Assembly (NCBI GenBank): GCA_963830385.1
Contig: CAWHMD010000006.1
Coordinates: 62,001 to 126,000 of the forward strand
Source: Bog-532 sp963830385
GTDB lineage: Bacteria; Actinomycetota; Actinomycetes; Streptosporangiales; Streptosporangiaceae
Direction: 5' to 3'
DNA length: 64,000 bases
In this document: in pieces, positions 45,501-55,291 of the stretch
Numbering within the stretch: position 1 is the first letter of the stretch
How the letters are laid out: each line of letters starts with the position of its first letter
Notes under the pieces: model-generated
What the model was told of the DNA's origin: nothing
Databases searched by the model: none
What the model saw: the letters and a program-made list of their open reading frames with translations, nothing else
Program-made: the position numbers and the translations under genes

Positions 45501-47309
45501 TCAGCAGCCGCCCCCGCAAGCGTCGCCCAGGCCCCGAGCCTCACCGACGGGCTCGTGCTACGCGACAAGTGGCTGTCCGGCGACCAGCAGGTCGCGGCGC
45601 TGCTCGCGCAGATCGCCAGTGATGACCAGAAGGGAGCCGCGAACGGCCAGCCGGCCCTACTGCCAGTGGTCAACGCCGCGCTCGGCGCGCTCGGCGATGC
45701 CCTGGACGCCGCAGCCGACGCGCTGACCGCCGAGAGCCTGCACCACGCCATCAACGGGGTGCCCAGCCGGGCAGCGGCGACACTCAGTGCCCTGGCCCGC
45801 GGCGACGGCGCGGTACCCGAGCTCGACCTGCTCACCGGCCCGCGCACCGGCCTGACGATCGGCCACCGGGCCGGCTTCGCCGTCGCGGCGTCAGCCGGGC
45901 CGCGGCCCGGCTGGGCCGCACCCGCCTCGGGTCAGCTGCGCGCCGCCGCCAACCCGACACTGGAGGCGATCGTCCAGAGCTGGCTGCCCGATCCCCGGCG
46001 GATCCGCGGCGCGGCGACGTTCACCCCAGAGGGCAGCCAGCCGCAGACCACGACGATCTATCTCAGCGACTGCGGCATCGGCGCCCTGGACTGCGTCTAT
46101 GAGACCCCGGTGGTTCCCCCATCCGACGGGGCCGTGCCCGGCCTGCTCTCGCTCACCGTCACCGAGGCCGCGCGGACCAGCCTCGGTGTCACCGCGAGCC
46201 AGGCACTCACGCTGACCTGGACGCGGACGGCGGACTTCGCGGCAGCCGAGCTGACCTTCGGCGAACTGTGCGGCGTCTGCCGGCTAGCCAGGACGCTGCT
46301 GCAGGACAGCACGGCGCTGCGGCCCGCTCATCTCGGGCCGATCGGAACGCCCGACGAGCCGGTGGCCGACGCCGCGCTGACCGCGCGCGCCGACGCCGCC
46401 GAGATGGCAGTGCGCGGCTGCGCGTCCGGCCTGGCGGCCGGCGACCCGCGGACCGCGATCAGGACGGCGGCCAGCCTCGGCGTGCGCGGCGCCGCCTACG
46501 CGGCCAGCGTCGCGCAGCCAGACCCCAGCCTCGTCGCCTCGATCGCCGCGGCCGTGCGGGACCGGGTAGCGCAACTCGACGCGCTGACCAACTCGGCCGC
46601 CGGGACGCGCGACGTCCAGCGGCTCCAGGCGGCGTTCGGCGCCGACTTCCTGCCGATACCCGCCTTCCTCCCGGCCAACGCGAGCGACCTGTCCGCGGCG
46701 GCGAGCGCGGCGCAGACGGCCGGCTGGGCCGACGCGCCGACGATCCGCGGCTGGCTCGGCCGCAACGCGCGGGTCCGCCCCAGCCTGGCCGGCCTGGTCC
46801 GGCTCAGAACCGCGGCGAGCGCGGTCGCGGCCGGCGCCGGCGGGCTCGCCACCCTGCAACTGCCGTCCGTCGCCGGCGAGGCATGGGTCGGCGGCCAGTT
46901 CGGCGGCGCGAAGCCGAACGGACCCCGCATCCAGGTCACCCTGGCCGGCGGCCCGCTGCCCGATCCGACAGCCCCGCTCGCCGGGATCGTCGTCGACGAC
47001 TGGACGGAGACGATCGCCGACCCGGCCCCGGTCACCGGCCTCGCCTACCACTACCAGTCGCCGCTATCGGAGCCGCCCCAGGCCGTGCTGCTCGCCGTCC
47101 CCGCCGACCTCACCGTGGCCAGCTGGACGCCGCAAGCGCTCGAGCAGACGCTCACCGAGACGCTGGCGCTAGCTAAGCTGCGCGTCGTCGACCAGGACGC
47201 GCTCAGCAAGACCGGCCAGCTGCTCCCCGCCTTCTACCTCGCTAATAACGTAGCGGGAGAGACGGTCTCCACCGACGTGATGAACCAGCCTCCGGCGGCA
47301 AGCACATGA
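42508..47309 (+). CDS. Giant protein B, one-base frameshift
   Basis: About 1,600 residues. TTG 42508 overlaps the preceding stop (TTGA) and starts SDGTWNLSTQWPIALLPVRL, ETRFLGTDLCIRVIPDVIHA. The frame runs to EAMNRALWPA and is resumed one base off as GYFLSQLLAGSAGEDWKRLD; one missing G at about 43584 explains it. Later stretches DGILIGGYGWVEDLRPGSGG and HAPSVPQAISAAVLRGGYQS look like a conserved core. There are no membrane helices, signal peptide or known enzyme motif. Long alanine-rich helical segments alternate with beta segments. I do not recognise a named family. It is the largest member of the operon, coupled to the next gene by ATGA. Confidence 0.66.
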
Positions 47310-49042
47310 CGACTTCCTCGATCACGACCTGGACACGCCTCGAGCCACGCGCCCGAGACGAAAGCCTCACCCCGTCGCTCGAAGCCAGCGTCTACGATCC
47401 CGCCTGGATGCTCGCCAGGCAGTGGCAGCTCGCCGAGTTCCGGGGCCAGGACGCGGCGTTCCCGGTCGACGTCTCGTTCACCGTCGACGTGCAACCGCTG
47501 GCGGGCTACCAGCCGCCGTCCGGCGCGGACGGCCCGCTCGGCCAGTACCCGGTTGAGGCATTCGCCTGGCCCGAGCCCGCCACGGCGCTCACCACGGCCG
47601 AGTCGGCCGAGTTCGGCGCCGAGCTACTGACGCTGCTGGCCGAGCACGGGTGCGGGCAAACCAGCATCACGAGCATCGCCGCCGCCTACCCGCTCGCTGT
47701 GCCCGCCGGAGTCACGGTCGACGCCGCCGGCAGCGACTTCCTCACGCTGCTGGCCAGGCGGCTGCCCGACACCACCCAGCTCGAGCCCGTGCTGCGCCAG
47801 GCGGTCGCGGCCGGCGCCCTGCCGGCCAGCCTCGGCGTGGCCGCGGCCGACACGAGCACCGTCCTGGCCGCGGCGACCGCCTGGCTCGCGACCCTCGACG
47901 GCTTTGAACTGACCACCCTGAACGGGTCAGACGCCTGGCAGCCCAGCCGGCTCGAGCACCAGTTCTCGGTCACGGCGGCCTCTGCCACTGGGCCCGCGTT
48001 CACGCTGCACGCCCCATCATGGCCAGGTCGCCTCCTGGACTGGGCAGACTTCGACGTGCCGGCCCAGCCCGCGGCGGCCCCCGCCAACCCCCCGGTCCTG
48101 CCGGGCACCACCGGAAACTCGGCCATCACCTGGTCGGGCCCGCCGCACCCGCTGACCTACCCGGGCGCCCCGAACCGCCGCTACTGGACCTTCGAGGACG
48201 CCAGCTTCAACCTCGCCCAGGTCACCGTCGGCCCCGACGACCTCGCGCGGATGCTGACCGTCGAGTTCGCCAGCGTCTACGGCAACGACTGGTATCTGCA
48301 GCCGGTCCCGCTCCCGTCCGGTGCCGTGCACACGGTCACCCCGCTGACCGTGACCAACTCGTTCGGCGAGAGGGAGGCCCTCGAGCCCGTCGCGCCGAGC
48401 ATCCCAGTGTTCGGTTCAGCGGCGACCGGGACACCCGACTGGTGCATCTTCCGCTCCACCGTACAAGCTGCCGACGGCAGCGCGCCGACGCTCAACGGCC
48501 TGTTCCTGCCGCCGGCCATCGCCGGCCTGCAGGCGTCGCCCGCGATCGAGGAAGTCATCCTGATCCGCGACGACACCGCCGACCTCGGCTGGGCAATCGA
48601 GCACACAGTGCTCGGCGACGACGGCCGGCCGTTCGACCGGTACGCCGCCACGATGGAGGCAGGATCCGGCGCTCCGCCGGCGCCTCCCGCCGACGACGGC
48701 AGCACCGCCAGGTACCTGCTGGAGACCGACGTCCCCGTCTTCTGCTTCCCGCTCGCACCAGACCCCGGTGACCAGCCGGTACTGACGCTGCTCATCCTGC
48801 GACGCATCGGCGCCGACGGCCAACCCTATGATGTGGAGCCGCTCGGCCAATTGCTCACCGCACTTCAGGGCCAGTCGCTGTTCGACCAGGAACTGCCGCT
48901 CGCCGGCACGACGGTGCGCCGCCGGCGTTACCTGGTACGCGGGTTCGACGGCGAGATCCTGCTGTGGACCGGCCGGGAACGGCTTGTCGGCGGACGCTAC
49001 GGCACGGTACCGCTCGCCTTCGACCAAGTCGTAACGGAGTAA
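47306..49042 (+). CDS. Large protein C, last gene of the five-gene operon
   Basis: A 578-residue soluble protein starting MTTSSITTWTRLEPRARDES. The stretch VYDPAWMLARQWQLAEFRGQ near residue 28 is strikingly conserved-looking (a DP.WMLARQWQL.E motif), and the end RRRYLVRGFDGEILLWTGRE is beta-rich. No known catalytic motif is visible. It overlaps protein B by four bases and ends the operon; no gene follows on this strand until 50063. Together with protein B it probably forms a matched pair, since their N-terminal halves are laid out alike (a short beta motif followed by an Ala/Leu helix). Confidence 0.66.
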   Translation: MTTSSITTWTRLEPRARDESLTPSLEASVYDPAWMLARQWQLAEFRGQDAAFPVDVSFTVDVQPLAGYQPPSGADGPLGQYPVEAFAWPEPATALTTAESAEFGAELLTLLAEHGCGQTSITSIAAAYPLAVPAGVTVDAAGSDFLTLLARRLPDTTQLEPVLRQAVAAGALPASLGVAAADTSTVLAAATAWLATLDGFELTTLNGSDAWQPSRLEHQFSVTAASATGPAFTLHAPSWPGRLLDWADFDVPAQPAAAPANPPVLPGTTGNSAITWSGPPHPLTYPGAPNRRYWTFEDASFNLAQVTVGPDDLARMLTVEFASVYGNDWYLQPVPLPSGAVHTVTPLTVTNSFGEREALEPVAPSIPVFGSAATGTPDWCIFRSTVQAADGSAPTLNGLFLPPAIAGLQASPAIEEVILIRDDTADLGWAIEHTVLGDDGRPFDRYAATMEAGSGAPPAPPADDGSTARYLLETDVPVFCFPLAPDPGDQPVLTLLILRRIGADGQPYDVEPLGQLLTALQGQSLFDQELPLAGTTVRRRRYLVRGFDGEILLWTGRERLVGGRYGTVPLAFDQVVTE

Positions 49043-49187
49043 GTGTCCAACGTTACGGGTAAGGCGAAGCGGCGGTCAGGGACAGTCGGATACGCGAGAT
49101 CACGCAGCCGGGCCCTCGTCTCAGCGCCTCATCGTTGAAACGATGAGCCCAGCGTCGGTGGCCCGCCCTGCTAGTTCGTCGTTGCCG

Positions 49188-49496
49188 TTACCGCGCGGCA
49201 CGCGTGACCGCGTCGGCGCGAAGGGCGTCCAGTCGCATGTCATGGTACTGCCAGCCAGTGACTGAAAGGAGGTCGCAAGCTGCCTGGGAGCGTGATGGCG
49301 GCCGGTGCGTCTCGTGCGGGGCGTCGAGAGCGGTCCAGGTCGGCGGGCAGGGCCCCAGGTTGTAGGTGGGGTGTCGGATGTAGGCCAGGAACGAGGGGTC
49401 GACGGTTGCGAGGTCGGCGGCGGTCCAGCGGGCGATGAGCTGCAGGGTCTCGGCGAGCTCGATGGCATCGGCAGTATCGACGCAGGTGCTCGGCAT
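49188..49496 (-). CDS. Small protein downstream of the IS21 istB remnant
   Basis: About 102 codons beginning MPSTCVDTADAIELAETLQL, then DPSFLAYIRHPTYNLGP. The pattern DTADA.ELAE.LQ....W and HP.Y.L is found in small genes that follow IS21-type istB genes in actinobacteria, as I recall. The C-terminal third loses this character and may be frameshifted. Function unknown. Confidence 0.4.
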   Translation of the reverse strand: MPSTCVDTADAIELAETLQLIARWTAADLATVDPSFLAYIRHPTYNLGPCPPTWTALDAPHETHRPPSRSQAACDLLSVTGWQYHDMRLDALRADAVTRAAR

Positions 49497-49510
49497 GGCG
49501 GTGCCCGAGG

Positions 49511-49850
49511 CTAGCGCTTCTGAGCGGCGCGGGCCTGGGCTAGGCGGTAGGACCTGGTGCTGATCTCGATGATGTTGCCGCCGAAGGTGAGGCGGTCGAC
49601 GATGGCGGCGCAGAGGCCGGGCTCGGTGAAGGTCTTGGCCCAGCCAACCGAAGCTCTCGTTGGACGCGATCGCAACGCTGGCTTTCTCTTCTCGTTCGGT
49701 GAGAACTTGGAAGAGGAGCTCGGCGCTGCGGCGGTCGAGTTCCATGTAGCCGAGCTCGTCGATGCAGAGCAGGTCGACGCGGCCGTAGCGGTTGATGGTC
49801 TTGGTGAGCAGCTTGTCGTCGGCGGCCTCGACCATCTCGCCGACCGCGCA
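49511..49850 (-). pseudogene. IS21 helper ATPase (IstB) remnant
   Basis: Walker B and following parts of IstB are evident: NRYGRVDLLCIDELGYMELD, RRSAELLFQVLTEREEKASV, AIASNESFGW. After a four-base insertion near 49650 the frame shifts to AKTFTEPGLCAAIVDRLTFG, then NIIEISTRSYRLAQ. The P-loop half is missing at the 5' side (about 49850) and no istA is present. It is a dead piece of an IS21-family element beside IS5-type ends. Confidence 0.78.
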
Positions 49851-49885
49851 CTAAACGCGGAACACGCCGCCCTATCGGACATCGT

Positions 49886-49915
49886 GAGCCTTTTTCATCC
49901 TCCAGTCTCGCGGGT
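49886..49915 (-). mobile_element. Isolated IS5-type terminal sequence
   Basis: GAGCCTTTTTCATCCTCCAG followed by CTCGCGG. It is the transposase-end terminus seen in full at 54396 and 56943. Only about 30-60 bases remain here, with no transposase next to it. Confidence 0.6.
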
Positions 49916-50062
49916 CTGGGTGAGATGGCTGTCGCTGGGTGGACCGATCCTAAGCGCAGAATTAGGCTTTCCTACGAAGGGATGGTAGTACCTACGACCA
50001 CGGAACGACCTCAGGTCACGAGGCTGATCGAACCGACCCGCCGAATGTGGGAGGAACGAAAT

Positions 50063-50341
50063 ATGAGCAACGACAGAGCCGACGGTTTAAAAAAGGTCGG
50101 CGCGCCGCTGGTGATTTTTGTTAGCGCAGCCAGCCTGGTCTTGGTCGCTTGGGCCTTGTGGGATACTCACAATGAGAAGGCCCAAGGCGCTGCGATCACG
50201 CTCGTAGGGGTCGCGGCCAGCCATCTCATCAAGGAGACCCAGCAGCTGTTGAGATCTTGGCTAGGAGACGACGTGCCCGCCCGCCAGGCTTCGGAACCAG
50301 AGCGAAACCGCGTGGCCGAAACAACCTCTCCTGAAACATGA
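50063..50341 (+). CDS. Small membrane protein
   Basis: A 92-residue protein with a GGGAGG ribosome binding site before the ATG at 50063. KKVGAPLVIFVSAASLVLVA, then WALWDTH is one clear transmembrane helix; AAITLVGVAASHLIKETQQL is a weaker second. The tail is polar (ARQASEPERNRVAETTSPET). No family recognised. It lies between IS remnants, so it may be a passenger or surviving bystander. The frame is open further upstream, but the ribosome binding site decides the start. Confidence 0.55.
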   Translation: MSNDRADGLKKVGAPLVIFVSAASLVLVAWALWDTHNEKAQGAAITLVGVAASHLIKETQQLLRSWLGDDVPARQASEPERNRVAETTSPET

Positions 50342-50459
50342 ATCTTCGTTCACGGACCTTATGCATGCTGGTTGGGAGATGGGTCGCATAACCTTCGGCT
50401 TTGGATATTTGTAACTAGCTTAGACTTGGATCAGCCAATCATCCGGATGCGCATCTCAC

Positions 50460-51180
50460 CTATTCTTTCTGGGATTCCGGCTTTCCGCTGCCCCGGTACG
50501 GGACTTCCGCGTGGACGGCGCCCTGGTAGCCCTTATCGGCCAGCGTGACGAGCCCGGCGGCGGCCAGCTCAGGCTCGATGCCCCAGATCCAGGTGGCCTT
50601 CATGTCGTGGACCGAGCCGAGCAGGGCTCCGGAGACCCGCGGCAGCTGGCCACGGAACCGGAGACGATCTGCAGGTTCATCCCGTGGCAGCGATGCTTGC
50701 CGGAGAAGAACGGCCGGCCCGCGGCACCCGGTCCGTCCGATCAGCGTCCCGTCCGGGGGCCAGGGCCGCGTAGGGGTACCCAGCTTCACCGCGGCCCGCA
50801 CCGCCTGGCGGCGCTTGGGCACACGGCCGCCAGCAGCGCCACCGTTTCGGTCACATACCGCCAGGCGTCGCCGTCCCGACCCCAAAACCGCCGCGACCTG
50901 CGCGAACGGTGCTCCCTTACGCAAGCGGACTAGCACCAGCAGGGCCTGCTGTCCCGGGTTCGGCTTCCGCCATGGCGAGCCCGGTGCCGGCGCATGATGC
51001 CGGCGGCGAAGCAGAGGGTCTGGCGCGATAGCGGGAGCGCGGCACGGTAAAACAGCATGAAGAAGCCCCTGGGCGGTTGTAACCGCCTCAGCTACCAGGG
51101 GCTTCGCCGTTTCCAGCGGCGACACCCGCTCCACCCTCAAACGTGACCGAGCCCGCTGGGACCAGGATGAAAAGGCTCAG
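50460..51180 (-). mobile_element. Degenerate IS5-type element, 3' end lost
   Basis: The minus strand encodes pieces of an IS5-family DDE transposase: PGQQALLVLVRLRKGAPFAQ (helix-turn-helix), PPDGTLIGRTG (first D), ELAAAGLVTLADKGYQGAVH (second catalytic part), VPYRGSGKPESQKE. Frames shift and stops occur. The right terminal repeat AGGATGAAAAGGCTC lies at 51163-51177. The final E-containing part and the left terminus are absent. The element touches the 3' end of the hydrolase gene, whose stop codon is at 51181-51183. Confidence 0.7.
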
Positions 51181-53880
51181 TTATTCGTGGGAGATAAACC
51201 GCATCAGGCGCTCCCGTAGGCTCAGGCACCGCGCGTCGGTCGGCTGGCCCGAGCGCTCGTGGCCATCGCCTGGGCCGATCAGCGACCTGGTCAGCACCGC
51301 GACCTGCGGGTCGGGCCAGAAGTCCGAGTGCCCGTGGATAGGCGGGAGCGTCACACCGTCGCCGTCGCCCGGTACGACGCAGGGCGGGTCGAGGACCGCC
51401 TTGTCGACGGGCCCGGCGTCTTGTAGGCGGGCCTTCCCATACGGATCGTGGAAGACGTAGTCGCCGATGTAGTCGCTCTTGCGCACGGCGTTCCGCCAGC
51501 GCACCTTTTCCGGCCCGCCGAGCAGGGCGCCCATCTCTGCCAGGCGGTCCGGCCCGAAGTAGGCTGGAAAACCGCGGCCGTACAGCCGCCGCAGGGGGCT
51601 TCCCACGGTGATCAGGGAAATCGCGTCGGCCTGCGCCCGGGGCAGTTGCGCGATCGCCGCCGCCGCGATCGGGGAACCCTGGCTGTAGCCGTTGAGCAGG
51701 ATCCGGTGGTAGCGCGGCGTAAGCTCGCCTAGCTCGCTGGCCAGCGCCTTCTCGTTTATGCCAGGCCCGAGCCTGGCCGCGAGGTCGGCGGTCAGCCTGG
51801 TGGCCGCGCCGTCATTAGCGGGTGCAAGCAGCCCGTTGAGCCGGTTGACCAGTTCGGGCGCGGAGCGCTCCATGTAGCAGGGCGGCGCGAACGGCTGGCA
51901 GGCCCGCGGCCAGTACGTGCCGACGTCCCACAGGGCCTGGATCATCGTGCGCTTGCTTCGGTTCCTGAACGCGGACAGGGTGAACCCGTACAGCGCGACG
52001 GCCGCCGCCCCGGTCAGCGCTTGCGCGAAGCTGATCAGCCACGCGGGGAAGGACTGGGGGTTGACGGCGTAGAAGGCGAACACGCTCGCGAAGCCCGCGA
52101 CGGCCAGCACCCCGACGGTGAGCCCGATCAGGTCCACTGCCCGTGACAGGGTCCACAGCCCCGCGATCCGCCGCCGCTGAGCTTTGCTTCCACTGGCCGC
52201 ATCGGCGTAATAGCCGCCGAGCAGTTCCATGATGGCGGCCCTCTTCATGAAGTACCGGACAACCGCGTAGCACAGAATGAGGAATAGCGCCGCCGCGAGA
52301 GCGACGAGCGCGGTCATAAAGCTGAATAGTGGCCACGGCACCTGGATCGGCTCCGCGGCTGCCTGACCGCCGATCCACCCGGGCCCGACCTTGAATCCCG
52401 AGCCGATCAGAAGCCGGGGTACCGCCAGGTTTACTCCTGCCGCGAATATCCCGCCAGTCACGCAGGCGAGGCAGAGTGAGGACGGCCCGAGAAATCCGCC
52501 AGTGAACGGCCGGAACGGCGCGCTGTCCAGTTGACCTGTTCCCGTTGGTTTGGCGGCCGGCTGTGCGTCCCCTGACCCCGCGCAATCGCGATCCTGGGAC
52601 GCCCCGAGCCCAGGCGCGGCCCGCGCGATGACGGCCTTCGCTGTCCCAGTCAGCGCGAACGCCACGATGATCAGGACACCCATCGCGATAGACAGCCCTT
52701 CCCAGATTCCGGCGTCGCCGGGCAGCGATCCTGGGTATCCCGCTGCAGGCGGAGCCACTGGGTGCCACCACAGCCGGGCGAGCAGCAGCGCGGCGAGCAG
52801 CGTAAGCGATACCACCAGGACCATCCCGGCCATCCGGTCGAAGCTCGGGGCCTGCGCGGGCGGGTCCGTCGCCGTATAGGGATTGACTCCCGGCCGGCCC
52901 GCCTCCGGCGAGGCGAGCAGCAGCCCCGCTGCGCCGATCATGACGAGCGCGGCACTGACCGCGGCGGTATGCCAAGCCGGGTGCGAGGAAGGAACCCAGG
53001 CGAGGTACAGGCTGATCAGCCCGCCCACCCCCGCCAGGTGCAGCAGCTGCATCCGTTTCACAGGCCGCAGGCCGTGCCAGAAGCCCTCGGCTGTCAGCGG
53101 CCAGGTTGATGCGCTGCCTGCCGGGGCCTGGCCGGTCTGGATGCGCCAACGCTCGTAAGCGTTGAGGGTCTTGTGACCCGCGAACCACAGGACGGCGACC
53201 ACCACCACAGGGACGAATGCGAACAGTGTCATCCGTCGTCCGGCGTCGAGGGGCATCCAGCTGAGCCAGCTCACGCGGCAGGAGCCAGGGTCGGCGGGGC
53301 CCGTGCACTGCCAGCCGAACGTGCCGATGCTGGCCGTCGCCACGCTGGCCGTGAGGACCAACGTCAGCACGTACCCGGCCCACCGCATGGTCACCGCCAG
53401 GCAGCAGCCGGCCAGCGGCAGTAGCCGCCGGGCAGGCGGCGGGTTGCCGGGCGAGGCGGGCGCGCACCACGCCGCGAGGTTGCAGAACAGCAGCGGGAGC
53501 AGCAGCGACCACAGCGCGCGAGTGGCCGGGGCAGATGTCATCCCGCCCCACCAGTAGCCCTCAAGCGGCCAGGGCACGATCCTCCGGCGCGAGCCCCACC
53601 GGCGGATGAACAACGCGAGGTCATCTCCGCCAACCTGGACGTAATCGTCATGCTCGAGGATTTGCTCGGGCGACGAACCGCCCACCCCGTGCAGGCGGAG
53701 CTCAAGGACCTGCGTGGCGCCGTCCGCGGCAGCCGCCCGGTCGGCGGCGTCCGGCCCTTCGGCGAGGCCATGGACGAGGGCAAGCTTCGCCGGGCTCACA
53801 TTCCCACCGAAGCCGAGTGCATCCCCGACTCCCATGGAGAATCCCACGGTAGCCCCAGGAGGGATTTTGGGCGATGTCAT
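51181..53880 (-). CDS. Polytopic membrane protein with alpha/beta-hydrolase domain
   Basis: An 899-residue protein. Residues 60-95 (LELRLHGVGGSSPEQILEHD) are like the first strand and oxyanion loop of a hydrolase. Residues about 110-640 hold roughly ten membrane helices. The C-terminal part has the nucleophile elbow ILLNGYSQGSPIAAAAIAQL (GYSQG, serine), a likely acidic residue in KSDYIGDYVFHDP, and the histidine in PPIHGHSDFWPD. It may be a membrane esterase or lipase with its active site at the cytosolic face. Its ATG overlaps the stop of the 72-aa gene (ATGA). The 3' end abuts an IS terminus, so the last residues may be altered. Confidence 0.72.
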   Translation of the reverse strand: MTSPKIPPGATVGFSMGVGDALGFGGNVSPAKLALVHGLAEGPDAADRAAAADGATQVLELRLHGVGGSSPEQILEHDDYVQVGGDDLALFIRRWGSRRRIVPWPLEGYWWGGMTSAPATRALWSLLLPLLFCNLAAWCAPASPGNPPPARRLLPLAGCCLAVTMRWAGYVLTLVLTASVATASIGTFGWQCTGPADPGSCRVSWLSWMPLDAGRRMTLFAFVPVVVVAVLWFAGHKTLNAYERWRIQTGQAPAGSASTWPLTAEGFWHGLRPVKRMQLLHLAGVGGLISLYLAWVPSSHPAWHTAAVSAALVMIGAAGLLLASPEAGRPGVNPYTATDPPAQAPSFDRMAGMVLVVSLTLLAALLLARLWWHPVAPPAAGYPGSLPGDAGIWEGLSIAMGVLIIVAFALTGTAKAVIARAAPGLGASQDRDCAGSGDAQPAAKPTGTGQLDSAPFRPFTGGFLGPSSLCLACVTGGIFAAGVNLAVPRLLIGSGFKVGPGWIGGQAAAEPIQVPWPLFSFMTALVALAAALFLILCYAVVRYFMKRAAIMELLGGYYADAASGSKAQRRRIAGLWTLSRAVDLIGLTVGVLAVAGFASVFAFYAVNPQSFPAWLISFAQALTGAAAVALYGFTLSAFRNRSKRTMIQALWDVGTYWPRACQPFAPPCYMERSAPELVNRLNGLLAPANDGAATRLTADLAARLGPGINEKALASELGELTPRYHRILLNGYSQGSPIAAAAIAQLPRAQADAISLITVGSPLRRLYGRGFPAYFGPDRLAEMGALLGGPEKVRWRNAVRKSDYIGDYVFHDPYGKARLQDAGPVDKAVLDPPCVVPGDGDGVTLPPIHGHSDFWPDPQVAVLTRSLIGPGDGHERSGQPTDARCLSLRERLMRFISHE

Positions 53881-54095
53881 GGCTGTTCCCCCGCCCAGCT
53901 CCGCTCGGTCAGCGACCTATCGGCAGCGGGGCGCGTTAGCTTGAGCCCAGCCAGCATTAGGTCGAGGTTGAGCTCCGCAATGACATGCCGCCAGGTTGGG
54001 CTGACCATCTTTCTCGGTAACATGTCTAACCTCGCGTTAGACGTACCGAAATAACGCGATGAACTGGACTGCTTACCCCTCGTCCTGAACGCCAT
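53877..54095 (-). CDS. Small protein coupled to the membrane hydrolase
   Basis: 72 residues starting MAFRTRGKQSSSSRYFGTSN with AGGGGGAG just before the ATG at 54095. A second start with GAGG upstream (54023) gives 48 residues: MLPRKMVSPTWRHVIAELNL. The single helical core VIAELNLDLMLAGLKLT is amphipathic. No family recognised. Its TGA overlaps the hydrolase ATG, the main argument that it is a real gene. It could be a leader peptide or small partner that couples translation of the hydrolase. Confidence 0.5.
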   Translation of the reverse strand: MAFRTRGKQSSSSRYFGTSNARLDMLPRKMVSPTWRHVIAELNLDLMLAGLKLTRPAADRSLTERSWAGEQP

Positions 54096-54125
54096 AGCTC
54101 CCCCTTCGGTCCGTTAGCCGCTTAG

Positions 54126-54147
54126 TATCTGTGTAACAGGACAGATA
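54126..54147. promoter_or_regulatory. Palindromic operator-like site upstream of the hydrolase operon
   Basis: TATCTGT, eight bases, ACAGATA, about 30 bases upstream of the ATG at 54095. It is AT-rich compared with its surroundings and sits where a promoter for the minus-strand operon is expected. A dimeric regulator could bind. No T run follows. Confidence 0.45.
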
Positions 54148-54395
54148 TACGGAGGCAAGACCCAAAACCGTGTATGCGTGCCTAAAGCAAACCTTTAACG
54201 CCCCGCCAGGTCTTGTTCTTACATGCGCCTACGACAACATCGCGCGGCGTGTGCCAGACGCTGCCAGCAATCTCCCTCGGCCACGCTGCCGCGTGACCCG
54301 TCGGCCTTCGAGAGTGAAAACCGACATTTGACTGCCTCTAGCGGCCTCAGGTCGAATTGCTTGAGTATGCATTCCAGTCGCTGTCAGCAATTAGT

Positions 54396-55291
54396 CTTTT
54401 TCATCCTCCGGTTCGCGGGTCTGGAGGACGTGGATGGCTTTGGCGATTTGGCCGGCGCGCCAGGGGCAGCAGCGGAGCTTGCGCAGGATGTGCCAAGTTT
54501 TGAGCTGCGCGTTCGCGCGTTCGCCGGGGCTACGGAGGCGGGCATGGGCACTGTTGGCGGTCTTCTGAGAGACGGGTTTACCCTGGCCGCGGTATGGGAC
54601 GAGGATGTGCTGGCCAGCGCCGATGTAACCCTTATCCACCAGCGTGATCAGCCCGGCTGCGGCCAGCGCGCGGACGATGCCCCAGATGCGGGCGGCGGTC
54701 AGGTCGTGCGCGCTGCCGGGCAGTGGCCCAGAGACTCACAAGATCGCCCCATCCGGGGTGGAGATGACTTGCAGGTTCATGCCGTGGCGGTGATGCTTGC
54801 CGGAGTAGAAGGGCCGGTCTTAGCGACCCGGTCGATGGCGATGAGCGTCCCGTCGATGATGACGAAGGCATGCCCGGTCTTCCTTGCCGCGTCCAGCGCC
54901 GGTACCAGTTTCGAGGCACGGGCGGCCAGCAGCCGTACCGTCTCGGTCACATACCGCCAGGCCGTGGCCACCCCTACGCCGAACCCCGCCGCCAGCCCTG
55001 CGAGGGTCTCGCCCCTGCGCAGGTCCGCCAGGACCAGCAGTGCCTGTTGTCCTGGGCGCAGCTTCCGCCAGCATGACCCGATCCGGGCACGATGGCGGCG
55101 GATCACCCCAGCCACATAAGCAACGGTCTGGCCGGACAACGGCAGCGCAGCACGGTAGAAAAGCATCAGGGCCCTGGACGGATGACGAAGATTATGGTGA
55201 TCGCCTCATCTACCAGGGGCTTCGCCGCGTTCCAAGGCAGCGCGCCATCCGTGATCAGCCCGTATCCGGGCACACCTCAAGTCAGGAACAA
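54396..55291 (-). mobile_element. IS5-type element, nearly complete but frameshifted
   Basis: Minus-strand transposase pieces in order are LRPGQQALLVLADLRRGETL, then FGVGVATAWRYVTETVRLLA (HTH), IIDGTLIAIDRVA (first D), GLITLVDKGYIGAGQHILVP-like (here MDKGYIGAGQHILVPYRGQG) and SPGERANAQLKTWHILRKLR (final E region). The transposase-end terminus TTTTTCATCCTCCGG is at 54396, and a weak opposite terminus (GGAACAAAGGTTCA) near 55277-55291. Frame changes near 54720-54790 break the gene. It is the best preserved of the IS5-type set. Confidence 0.75.

Noticed and set aside
33968..49042. A polyketide or non-ribosomal peptide cluster
   Set aside because: The giant genes lack ketosynthase, adenylation, condensation and carrier-protein motifs.
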